This document shows positions 42,578-52,925 of a DNA stretch of 64,000 bases, piece after piece. The notes under the pieces were generated by a model. That model saw only the letters and a list, made by a program, of their open reading frames with translations, was not told the origin of the DNA and made no database searches. Where the stretch lies: the NCBI GenBank assembly GCA_039654915.1, contig CM077597.1, positions 36,926,001 to 36,990,000 on the forward strand, read 5' to 3'. The DNA comes from Aquilaria yunnanensis. Lineage: Eukaryota; Streptophyta; Magnoliopsida; Malvales; Thymelaeaceae. The translations under genes and the position numbers were made by a program. Every line of letters begins with the position of its first letter. The first letter of the stretch is position 1.

Positions 42578-45217
42578 TGTTAGCACTACACAAAAATGGG
42601 AGAATTACAAGTGTGTAAGAATGGCTAAAAGCCGCTATATTCTGTAATTCTCACCATAGTGATTGAAGTGTGTGGGGTAAAAGGCATGATCAACACCTCC
42701 TTAAAAGTGTTCCAAGTTGGTAACTTGGCCCCTAAGAAAAGCCTTAAGGATTGCTTGTTTGTCAAGTAACCTATGTACTTCTTTGTAAGGTTTTGGAAAG
42801 TTGCGTACTCAATTACAAAAGTTTCACAAAAGAGCTTTGGAGAGTTATGGGAAGGATATGAATGGTATGGAAACAAATTTTGGAGGCTGAATTGCATAAA
42901 AGAAACAAAAGCCATTATTCAACAACCTAGGACAACTAAGTGTACAATTGTTCACAAAAATAACTTAACGATGGGTTGATTTTTGACAAGAGTCAAAGGT
43001 GGCCATTTCTACCAGTATCCTAGCCTTTTATTTCCAGGTTCTAAGGTCATAAAAGTGGGCTAAAGAAGACAAAAAGGTGGGCTAAATATTAGCCAAAAAG
43101 TTTTTGCTTAAGACATACTTATAGTGACCTAAGTGAGGATTAAGGTTAAACTAATCAAGGTAAGCAAAATATCTTGATTTCTTGCCATTTCTTGGCCATT
43201 TTCATCCCCCATGAGGCACAACCTGTTTCTTATCTCCTCCATTAGCTTCCATAGCCACCATAGCTCAAGCTCTCATGAAATCACAAAGGAAAGCAACCGG
43301 ATGCCCCAAGAACAAGAAAAACCCCTAGTTTTCTGGTTTGCAAAAGGTTTATTGGATTTCTAGAAAAAGGTAAGGGTTTTATCTGGCTTTCATTGCTATT
43401 TATTGTTCAATACTGATGCCCAAACATCCATGAAGCTAAGACACTAAGCTTGGAAGAGAGCCAAGAGTTTGATGAACCAAGTTTAGGTTAAGGGGGAAAT
43501 CGCACCAAGGGTTTTGGCCCTACAGCTTTGGTGCTCTATTATTGCAGCGCAATTAAGGGTTTTCTAAAGTTTCTTGGATTTTTTACTGTATTTCCAAACA
43601 TCTATGAAGCTAAGACCATGCTTGAAAGGGAGCAAAAAGCTCAAGGAACCAAGTTTGGGTTAAGGGGAAAGAAGCATGGCAAGGTTTCACCCTTAGTGTT
43701 ACCATGCTAAAGATGGCAGCAAGAAAGAAGGGTTTCTAGAGCCCAACTTAGTACTAACTAAGACCTAAAAGACTCCTAAGTCCAAGCAAAAGCTTGAGGA
43801 GGGCTGCCACAGTGTTTCTAAAGTGATGTCTTCTTATTTTAATTGAATGATTATGGACTAACCTTAATGTGTTATTGCTGCCAGCATTTCATATGTTTGA
43901 TGCTCTATTTGTTTGTATATTTGGATGTGTATATTTGTGTGTTTGTATTGTATTTTTGTGTTTTAGTGTCTTTGGATTTTAGGTATAAAGCTGAAGATTG
44001 AAGATTTTATTGATAAGCCCTTACTAAGTTTCATTCAAGAAACTTACCCCCTTTCTGTCCATTTCAGGAGCACCTGAAAGAGAACATTCAGATTAATAGT
44101 TTTCATTTGAATTTATCTGTGAAATTTCAGGTACATGAACTTCCATGTGTCTAGTTATGATCTGGAAATTTTGGTGATTTTAGGAGCACATTTGGTATTT
44201 TTAATGGTGGTACTTATTGTGTTGTGCAGTAGCTGTCCAGCATCCTATTCTGGATTCCTTTGTGTCTCAGGCACTGCTATAACTTAGGGTATGTATTTAG
44301 CTGAGTTAAGACCATTTTTTAGTGAATGTATGCATGTACATGTAGTGTATGTAAAATGAGACATGTATGTGAACATTTGAGTAATGTTTTGGCTATGTAA
44401 GTGATGTGGTGCAAAGTTGCCTAAGTGTGAATCATGGCCTGTTTACTTGTAAATTCTGTTTTGGCCACATAAAGTTCTTAAAAGAAAGGGAATATATTTC
44501 CTATGTGTAATGGACATATGTGGAGTAGCCTTGGAGGGCTTTCCCCTTGTGAAAGAAGTGTATGCACAATTATGAAATTTTGTATGGGCAAAATGGTCAT
44601 AAAGTGACCAGAATTTCGACTCTGTACTGAAAGTTATATATCTGCCTGTGTAGAAGGAATCTTGGTATGAAATTTTGACCACACCTAGAGGACATATAGA
44701 GGGTTAACTGGGCTTTGAAATTTCTGGATTTAGAGCCCTGTAGCCAAAGATATGGTTTAGACCATTTGGTCAGAATTTTGTAACCAACTTCAAAAATCCA
44801 TAACTTGGTCCATAGGTGGGCTATTGATGTAAAATAAAATTCCTTAGTTTGCTCTAAGTCTCTACTTGATAATGGAGTAAATAAAATAGGGGGCTATGTG
44901 GCTAAAATAATACAGTTTATTAATGGAAGTTATAGGTCCAGTAGCTGGTCACTAGAACTTAACAAGATTGCCTAATGTGTGGAAGCCAAAACTAAAACTT
45001 GTGCTAGTGGTTTCTTTCTTAAATGCCATAGTGTGCATAAATGCAAATATGTGTGTTATGGTTAGACCAATATGCATGTATTTACATAGTGCTCAAGAGG
45101 GTCACTTGAGTATGTACACTAGGGGTGTTGTTCTGATGACCTACAAGACACACCAAACCTGAGAGTTTAAATGCATAGTTTTGGCACCATAATTGGACTA
45201 CCCCGGAGTAGGTAACA
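42578..45217 (+). mobile_element. Fam-5 LTR, left (2640 bp)
   Basis: TGTTAGCACTACACAAAAATG to GGAGTAGGTAACA, with a polypurine tract to the left and a primer site to the right. The stem-loop is at 44025-44046. A TATA-like GTGTATATTTGTG is near 43928. Antisense frame 42625-42915 is shared with the other Fam-5 LTRs. Confidence 0.88.
44025..44046 (+). repeat. LTR stem-loop, Fam-5 form
   Basis: TAAGTTTC, loop ATTCAA, GAAACTTA: eight perfect pairs, between CCCTTAC and CCCCCTTTCTGTCCATTTCAGG. It is identical at 50731-50752. Confidence 0.78.
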
Positions 45218-45222
45218 GAAGT

Positions 45223-45234
45223 TAGTATCAGAGC
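45223..45234 (+). promoter_or_regulatory. Mutated primer-binding site of Fam-5
   Basis: TAGTATCAGAGC, one base off TGGTATCAGAGC, then ATGG; five bases after the LTR end. The G-to-A change would weaken tRNA-Met pairing. Confidence 0.85.
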
Positions 45235-45383
45235 ATGGTTTATACATGTAGATAGCATATAGTTGCATTGAATGCATCTACATATATGAACTTAGTTTGG
45301 TTAGCTGCTAGTGTCAAGTACCATTGAAATACCTATTATCTTTATATGTGCTCAATGGTGAATCATCAATGCAAGAAGTAAAC

Positions 45384-46454
45384 ATGGTTGCCACAAGGAG
45401 AAGGGAATCACCCCGAAGGCCTCCTACTGAATCTGGGCAAGAAAGAAGTGGACAGAATAGAGGGAATCAGGGCCAACAGGGGGCACCAAACCCTGAATTG
45501 CCTCAAGTTTGGTTAAAGCTTCAGAGAAACTTAGTTCTAATCAATGAGAACTTAGTAAGACTGATTCAAGCACAATGGCAAGGAGTCAAAGTAGCTCCAG
45601 TAGAACCAATTTAGATTGTACAGCAGTAACCAGAAAAGGATGCTAGGAACACATCTGAATATGTTCCTTCTAAAAGCTTAGAAGACACAAATGATGAAAC
45701 TATTGAGGAGGAAGATGAAGATAGGAGAAATCCAAGAGGAAGAAAACTAAGGTCTGAGATTGGTCAGGTATCCAGGACCAATCCCTCAGTTTATGACCAT
45801 TCCTCCACTAAAAATGAGATTAATGATGGCCATGAGACAAGATTTAGAAGAAGGCGGAGAGATCATAGAGAGCATCACCATACTAAGGGCTCTCACAGAT
45901 CTAGCAGGCACAGATCAGAGGATCTAGAAGGCCTAGATTGGTCAGACTGTTTGAGAGGTTCCAAGGCCCTATGACGTCCACAGTTTGATGGAAGAGCTGG
46001 GCTAGAGAGAGCTGAGGAGTGGTTAATCTTCAGAGAAAGGATGTTTGAGAGAATGCCACTCAGCTCCACCAAGAAAGTGTCACTAGCTACCTACAATCTG
46101 GTAGGTAGTGCAGAGATGTGGTGGAGAAACACCAAAGATAGGTATGCTTTCCAAAATGGGAGAAGACCGGAAAGAGATATTGAGATGAGCTCACTAGAGT
46201 TCACACAGCTATTCCAGGAGCAGTACATCGGTGATACTAGCAAGGATATGAAGCAAGCAAAATTTGAAGCTGTAAGGCAGGACAACCTTAGTGTGCTAGA
46301 GTATGAGCACCAATTCAAGCAGTTGGTGAGGTATCCTCCTAAGTATCATGGACGGGAGGAATTGAAGGCCAAAAGATTTGTCAGAGGCCTAAAGTCAGAT
46401 ATTAGAAAGGCTGTTAGACCTTTTGGAGCAGTTATATACTATGAAGTAGTGTAG
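45384..46454 (+). pseudogene. Fam-5 gag, N-terminal and core
   Basis: ATG 45384 opens MVATRRRESPRRPPTESGQE; TAG at 45612 breaks it. After an acidic, arginine-rich region, an open stretch 46041-46454 has the gag core: MFERMPLSSTKKVSLATYNL, GSAEMWWRNT, FTQLFQEQYIG, EYEHQFKQLVRYPP, LKAKRFVRGLKSDIRKAV. It ends at TAG 46452, directly before KALLVEREEYE, where Fam-1 has MVQKALALE. Capsid-like role in active relatives; defective here. Confidence 0.87.
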
Positions 46455-46914
46455 AAAGCTCTATTAGTAGAGCGAGAGGAGTATGAGACTAAGTACTTTC
46501 CTAGTAGACCAAGGGAAAGTAGTCAGGCAGGAGGCAAGCAGAAGAAGCAACCACATGCCAAGGGAATTACCAAGAGTTCCCATTTTGTGGTAAGGGCAAG
46601 GAGAAGGGGAAGTTCCCTGGCCTTAGGTGCCCTAAGTGTAGGACGTTTCATGGAAAGAAACCTTGCTACTTTGATACCCAAGCGTGTTTAAGATGTGGAT
46701 CCATGGAACATTGGATCAAAGACTGGCCACAGGCTCAAAGGAGGCCAGAAGAACAAGGTCCAGTAATATCTATTGGGACAGGACCTAGAGGAGTAGCACC
46801 AAGGGAGGGACAGTAGAGGCCAGTTCCTCCAGTGCCTCACCCTCCAGTGTAGAGAGCTGGAAGAGTCTTCCAAGCGGAGAGGCCAGAGGCATCAGAGTAG
46901 AGAGGAGCACTAAG
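46455..46914 (+). pseudogene. Fam-5 gag C-terminus with zinc knuckle
   Basis: Reads KALLVEREEYETKYFPSRP, then a basic region, then CPKCRTFHGKKPC and the knuckle CLRCGSMEHWIKD followed by Trp (46724-46726) in place of the last Cys. Frames shift around 46580. The minus-strand Fam-5 copy has Tyr at the same place. Confidence 0.78.
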
Positions 46915-47432
46915 AGGTAACATTTACCTTAATGGTATGCCTGTTAGTGTTCTATTTGATACTGGTGCATCTATGTCTATAGTGTCTAGGAAATTTTTTA
47001 AAGCCATCAAATTGCCTACTGAAATCATGCCTAGGATATCCTTAGTGAAAACAGTAGGTAGTCAATGTCTTTTCACTAATGACCTAGTAAGGATTGTGAG
47101 CTAGTAGTGGGAAAGACTAAGGTTGTGACTAATCTGCTAGTGTTGGGTATTCATAAGTATGATTTAGTGCTAGGTATGAATTGGCTTGCTATGCATAACA
47201 TAAGAATTGATTGTGCTAAGAGGGAAATCACATTGTTTGATGTTGAAGTGCATGCATTAGTGAATTCTAAGGAATTAGTGTATGAAATGCATGGCATGGA
47301 GCTAGAAGTACTAGATGAGATACCTATGATTTCTGAGCATGATTATTGTTATGCGTTGAATCAATTGCACTGTTAAGAAGAAGTAGATAGAATACCTGTA
47401 GTGAGAGACTTTCCACAAGCTTTCCTAAAGAC
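46915..47432 (+). pseudogene. Fam-5 aspartic protease
   Basis: Starts GNIYLNGMPVSVLFDTGASM; the catalytic DTGA is intact (Asp at 46958). A one- or two-base shift near 47090 changes frame. Then VGKTKVVTNLLVLG, LGMNWLAMHNIRIDC and the linker with ISEHDYCYA up to a TAA at 47374. Confidence 0.82.
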
Positions 47433-48161
47433 TTGCCAGGTATTTCTCCACTAACAGAAATTGAGTTTGAGATCAAGTTGCAACCAGGAGCTAGTCCAAT
47501 ATCCATACCTCCTTATAGAATGCCAATCACAGAGATGAATGAGCTTAGGAAACAACTTGATGAACTTCTTGAAAAAGGGTTCATAAGGCCAAGTGTTTCA
47601 CCATGGGGAGCTCCTATTCTCTTTGTGAAGAAGAAGGATGGATCGTTGAGACTATGCATTGACTATAAAAAGCTTAATGCAGTGACTATCAAGAACAAGT
47701 ATCCACTCCCTAGGATTGACGATCTATTCGCTCAACTTAAGGGAGCTAAGATCTTCTCTAAGATAGATTTGAGATCTGGATACTTCCAATTTAGGGTAAA
47801 GGAAGAAGATATTCCTAAGACTGCATTCAACACCAGATATGGGCATTATGAGTGCACAGTCATGCCATTTTGTTTAACTAATGCCCCAGCTGCTTTCATG
47901 GACCTGATGAATTGGGTGTTTAGACCACGTTTGGACAAATTTGCAGTTTTGTTCATTGATGACATCCTAGTGTATTCCAAGGATGAAAATGAACATGAAC
48001 ATCATCTAAATATTTTCCTGAAGACTCTATTGGAACATCAGCTTTATGCCAAATTATCTAAGTGTGAATTCCAAATAAGGGAAGTGTCTTTCCTAGGACA
48101 CATCACAGATGCACAAGGCCTTAATGCAGACCCTGAAAAGGTCAAGGCAGTGCAAGAGTAG
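47433..48161 (+). pseudogene. Fam-5 reverse transcriptase
   Basis: A 242-codon open stretch with a full set of RT motifs: [77 protein letters not shown] and [10 protein letters not shown] (both catalytic Asp kept, near 47955-47963), then [11 protein letters not shown]. It stops at TAG 48159 (VQE-stop). It is the best preserved RT in the window apart from the missing protease and RNase H context. Confidence 0.9.
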
Positions 48162-48561
48162 GAAAGACCAAGGATTGTGAAGGAAATAAGAAGTTTCCTA
48201 GGATTAGCTGATTTGTATCAGGCTTTTCCATGATTGCCTTGGTTCTTACTCATCTGACCAAGAAGGGTCAAAGATTTGAGTGGACTAAGAAGTGTGAAAA
48301 GGATTTCTGGAGAAGTTGGCTAAGATGTATATCCAAGAGAAAGTGAGGTTATATGGAATACCATATTCCATTGTATCTTATAGAGATCCAAGATTTACAA
48401 CTCAATTTTGGAGTGCTTTTCATAAAGCACTAGGAACCAAAATCCACCTAAGTACTGCTTATCATCCTTAGACAGATGGGCAATCTGAAAGAGTGATATA
48501 GATACTGGAAGACATGCTCAGGAGCTATGTGTTGGATTTCAAATGTGAATAGGAGCAACAC
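48162..48561 (+). pseudogene. Fam-5 RT thumb fused to integrase core (deletion junction)
   Basis: RT thumb text (SFLGLADLYQ-like, LTKKGQRFEWTKKCEKDF) ends near 48307. Sequence then jumps to integrase LEKLAKMYIQEKVRLYGIP, DPRFTTQFWSAFHKALG and LSTAYHP, with a stop in place of the next Gln (48471) and further stops. Against the Fam-1 layout about 1.07 kb is missing: all of RNase H plus the integrase zinc-binding domain and first catalytic Asp. Confidence 0.83.
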
Positions 48562-48910
48562 TTGCCATTGGTTGAATTCTCAAATAACAATAGTTACCAA
48601 AGCACCATTGGCATGGCACCTTATAAAGCATTATATGGAAGAAGGTGCATGACACCCCACTGTTGGGTGGAAACCTCAGACAAGCTAGAGTTGGGTCCCA
48701 AAATTATTGAAGAGACTACAGCGAAAATCAAGAAAATTCAAGAGAGATTAAAGGCAGCCAATGGAAGGACCAGCCTATGTGAACAAAAGAAGGAGAGACT
48801 TGAAATTTGAACTTGTGACAATGTTTGGCTGAAAGTTGCACCAACCAAAGGCACTGTCAGATTTGGCAGAAGAACCAAGTTAGGTCAAAGATACATAGGT
48901 CCTTATGAGA
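48562..48910 (+). pseudogene. Fam-5 integrase late core and linker
   Basis: An open stretch to 48810 reads MPLVEFSNNNSYQSTIGMAP, ALYGRRCMTPHCWVE, ELGPKIIEETTAKIKKIQER. Note TPHCW: the Trp codon that is TAG in Fam-1. A frame change follows, then the GPY/F zone KLGQRYIGPYEILDRVG (about 48880-48930). Confidence 0.82.
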
Positions 48911-48912
48911 TA

Positions 48913-49317
48913 TTGGACAGAGTTGGCAAGGTAGCATACAGGTTAGCAATACTGCCAAGCATGTCAAGTGTTCATAATGTTTTTTACATCAGTATGCTTA
49001 AGAAGTGTCTGTTGCACACAAAGCATTCTATTGTCGTGGAAGACATACAGTTGGAACCCAACTTGACATATGAAGAGAAACCTATAGCTATCTTAGCCAA
49101 GGATACCAAAAGGTTAAGAAACAAACTTATTCTCATGGTTAAAGTTCAGTGGTCACACCACTCTGAAAGAGAAGCAACCTGGGAAACTGAAAAAGACCTT
49201 ATGAAAAGGTATCCTGAAGAATACTTGAAGCTAAAGGCTATTTTGGAGGACCAAAATTTTTTAATGGGGGGACGATTGTTACCACCACACAAAAATGGGA
49301 GAATTACAAGTGCGTAA
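48913..49317 (+). pseudogene. Fam-5 integrase C-terminus with chromodomain
   Basis: A 134-codon open stretch: DRVGKVAYRLAILP, SSVHNVFYISMLKKC, then the chromodomain YEEKPIAILAKDTKRLRNK, VKVQWSHHSEREATWETEKD, MKRYPEEYLKLKAILEDQNF. It runs through the polypurine tract and ends 41 bases inside the 3' LTR (stop 49315-49317), as in Fam-1. Confidence 0.87.
49255..49276 (+). promoter_or_regulatory. Polypurine tract of Fam-5
   Basis: TTTTTTAATGGGGGGACGAT just before the LTR; interrupted by pyrimidines (AATGG, GACGAT) compared with TTTTTAAGGGGGGGAGGAT at 42559-42577, so it is probably weakened. Confidence 0.7.
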
Positions 49318-51935
49318 TAATGGCTAAAAACTGCTATATTGTGTAATTCTCACCATAGTGATTGAAATATGGGGGGGGGGGGTAAAAGGCATGATCAACA
49401 CCTCCTTAAAAGTGTTTGAACTTGGTAACTTGGCCCCCAAGAAAAGCCTTAAGGATTGCTTGTTTGTCAAGTAACCTATGGACTTTTTTGTAAGGTTTTG
49501 GAAAGTTGGGTACTCAATTGCAAAACTTTCACAAAAGAGCTTTGGAGAGTTGTGGGAAAGATATGAATGGTATGGAAACAAATTTTGGAGGCTGAATTGA
49601 ATAAAAGAAACAAAATCCATTATTCAACAACCTAGGACAACTAAGTGTACAATTGTTCACAAAAATAACTTAAGGATGGGTTGATTTTTGACAAGAGTCA
49701 AAGGTGGCCATTTCTACCATTATCCCAGCCTTTTATTTCCAGGTTCTAAGGTCAAAAAGGTGGGCTAAAGAAGTCAAAAAAAGTGGGCGAAAGATTAGCC
49801 AAAAATTCTTTGCTTAAGACATACTTATAGTGACCTAAGTGAAGATTAAGGTTAAACTAACCAAGGCAAGTAAAACATCTTGATTTCTTGCCATTTCTTG
49901 GCCATTTTCATCCCCCATGAGGCTCAACCTATTTCTTATCCCCTCCATTAGCTTTCATAGCCACCATAGCTCAAGCTCTCAAGAAATCACAAAGGAAAGC
50001 AACTGGATGCACCAAGAACAAGAAAAACACCTAGTTTTCGGGTTTACAAAAGGTTTATTGGATTTCCACCAAAAGGTAGGGGTTTTAACTGGCTTTCATT
50101 GCTATTTATTGTTCAATACTGATGCCCAAACATCCATAAAGCTAAGACCCTAAGCTTGGAAGAGAGCCAAGAGCTTGATGAACCAAGTTTAGGTTAAGGG
50201 GGAAATCACACCAAGGGTTTCGGCCCTACAGCTTTGGTGCTATGTTATTGCAGTGCAATTAAGGGTTTTCTAAAGTTTCTTGGATTTTTTACTGTATTTC
50301 CAAACATCCATGAAGCTAAGACCATGCTTTAAAGAGATCAAAAAGCTCAAGGAACCAAGTATGGGTTAAGGGGAAAGAAGCATGGCAAGGTTTCACCCTT
50401 AGTGTTACCATGCTAAAGATGGCAGCAAGAAAGAAGGGTTTCTAGAGCCCAACTTAGTACTAAGTAAGACCTAAAAGACTCCTAAGTCAAAGAAAAAGCT
50501 TGAGGAGGGCTGCCATAGTGTTTCTAAAATGATGTGTTCTTGTTTTAATTGAATCATTTTGGACTAACCTTAATGTGTTATTGCTGCCAGCATTTTATAT
50601 GTTTGATGCTTTGTTTGTTTGTGAATTTGGATGTGTATATTTGTGTGTTTGTATTGTATTTTTGTGTTTTAGTGTCTTTGGATTTTAGGTACATGGCTGA
50701 AGATTGAAGATTTTATTGATAAGCCCTTACTAAGTTTCATTCAAGAAACTTACCCCCTTTCTGTCCATTTCAAGAGCACCTGAAAGAGAACATTCAGATT
50801 AATAGTTTTCATTTGAATTTCTCTGTGAAATTTCAGGTACATGAACTTCCATGTGTCTATTTATGATCTGGAAAGTTTGGTGATTTTAGGAGCACATTTG
50901 GTATTTTTAATGGTGGCACTTATTGTGTTGTGCAGCAGCTGTCCAGCATCCTGTTCTAGAGTCCATTGTGTCTCAGGCACTCCTGTAACTTTTGTGTGTT
51001 TTTAGCTAAGTTAAGACCATTTTGTAGTGCATGTATGCATGAAAATGTAGTGTATGTAAGATGAGACAAGTGTGTGAACATTTGAGTAATGTTTTGGCTA
51101 TGTAAGTGATGTGGTGCAAAGCTGCCTAAGTGTGAATGATGGGCTGTTTACTTGGAAATTCTGTTTTGGCAACATAAAGTTCTTAAAGGAAAGGGAATAT
51201 ATTTCCTATTTGTAATGGACATATATGGAGTAGCCTTGGAGGGCTTTCCCCTTGAAGTGTATGCACAATTATGAAATTTTGTATGGGCAAAATGGTCATA
51301 AAGTAACCAGAATTTTGACTATGCACTTAAACTTATATATTTGCCTGTGTAGAAGGAATCTTGGTATGAAATTTTGACCACACCTAGAGGGCATATAGAG
51401 GGTTAAATGGGCTTCAAAATTTCTGGATTTATAGCCCTGTAGCCAGAGATATGACGTTGTAAATTTGGCTAAGTTACTGTTCATTTGGTCAGAATTTTGT
51501 AACTAACTTAAAAAATCCATAACTTGGTCCATAGGTGGATTATTGATGTAAAAAAAATTCCTTGGTTTGCTCTAAGTCTCTAATTCATAATGGAGCAAAT
51601 AAAATAGGGGGGTATGTGGCTTGAATGATACAGTTTATTAACGGAAGTTACAGGTACAGTAGCTAGTCACTAGAACTTAAGAAGATTGCCTAATGTGTGG
51701 AAGCCAAAACTAAAACTTGTGCTAGTGTTCTCTTTCTTAGATGCCATAGTGTGCATAAATTTAAATATTTATGTCATGGTTAGACCAATATGCATGTATT
51801 TACATAGTGCTCAAGAGGGTTACTTGAGTATGTACACTAGGGGTGTTGTTCTGATGACCTACAGGACACACTAAACCTGGGAGTTTAAATGCACAGTTTT
51901 GGCACCATAATTGGACTACCCTAGAGTGGGTAACA
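49277..51935 (+). mobile_element. Fam-5 LTR, right (2659 bp)
   Basis: TGTTACCACCACACAAAAATG to AGAGTGGGTAACA. The stem-loop is at 50731-50752. It has a run of twelve G at 49371-49382 that the left LTR lacks. Followed by AATTG and Fam-4 LTR sequence on the opposite strand. Confidence 0.87.
50731..50752 (+). repeat. LTR stem-loop, Fam-5 3' LTR
   Basis: TAAGTTTC, ATTCAA, GAAACTTA; identical to 44025-44046 although the two LTRs differ by several percent overall. Confidence 0.75.
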
Positions 51936-52925
51936 AATTGGCCTTATTTAGTACTAACTTGGGCTCTAGAAACCCCTGTAAATGCTGCCATCTTAGTGCA
52001 TGAAAACAGTAAGGCTTGAACCTTGTTCATGCATTCCCCCTTAACCCATACTTGGTTCCTTGAGCTCTTTGCTCTCTTCCAAGCATGGTCTTAGCTTCAT
52101 GGATGCTTGATCATCATCTTAGAATAGTAAAAAACCATGAGACATAAAGAAAAAACCCTTACCTAAGCTGTGAAAGTTGAAAATAGCAAAGGAAGCTCAA
52201 TAAACCCGAAAACTAGGGTTTTTCTCTATCCTGTTGAATCCGATTGCTTTTCATTGTGTTTTATTGGGAGATTGAGCTATGGTGGCTATGAAAGGTTATA
52301 GAGATGCTAATGGAGGAACTCTGGCTGGTGAGGGCTGAAAATGTCCAAGGAAAGGTAAAGAAATCAAGATATTTACTTGACTTGACTAGTTTAACCTTGA
52401 TCTCCACTTAGGTCACTATAAGTATGTCTTAAGCAAATGCTTTTTGGCTAATCTTTAGCCCACATTTTTTACCTTATAACCTAGAAATAAAAGGCTGGGA
52501 TAATTCTAGAAATGGCTATCTTTGACTCTTATAAAAAATCATCCCACCCTTGAGTTATTTTTGTGAACAATTGTAAACCTAGTTGTCCTAGGTTCTTGAA
52601 CAATAGCCTTTGCTTGCTTTATTCAATTTAGCGTCCACAAATTTCTTCGATACCAATCAAATCCTTCCAAAATCTCTTCTTTAGAGTTGTTCAATTGAGT
52701 ACCCAAGTCTTGAAATCTTGCAATAACACCCATAGATTACTTGTAAAATAAGCAATCCTCTAGGGCTTCCTTTAGTACCAAGTAACCATTGTAATCTCTT
52801 AAGGAGGTGTAGATTATTCACTTTACCCCTCACATTTCATTCACTATGGTGAAAATTATGCTATATAATGGTTTATAACCATTATGCCTTTATACTGTAA
52901 TTTTCCCATTCGTTAAGATGCGAAC
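51936..52925 (-). mobile_element. Fam-4 LTR fragment, minus strand (about 990 bp)
   Basis: Aligns with 62857-63846, the first 990 bp of the Fam-4 LTR read on the minus strand. Its LTR start is at 52925 (TGTTCGCATC on the minus strand). The remaining 1.4 kb is absent; the break coincides with the end of the Fam-5 LTR at 51935. Fam-2 pol follows on the plus strand. Confidence 0.8.

Larger units (their letters stand above)
42578..51935 (+). mobile_element. Fam-5 element, plus strand, with deleted pol (9358 bp)
   Basis: LTRs 42578-45217 and 49277-51935 flank a 4059-bp interior with primer site, gag, protease, RT, a partial integrase and chromodomain. RNase H and the integrase N-terminal part are missing (junction near 48310). 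The LTRs differ by roughly 7-8% by eye and in length (2640 and 2659), so it is much older than Fam-1. No flanking duplication was found: the left side is a second pol end of the same family, the right side a Fam-4 LTR fragment. Confidence 0.88.
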
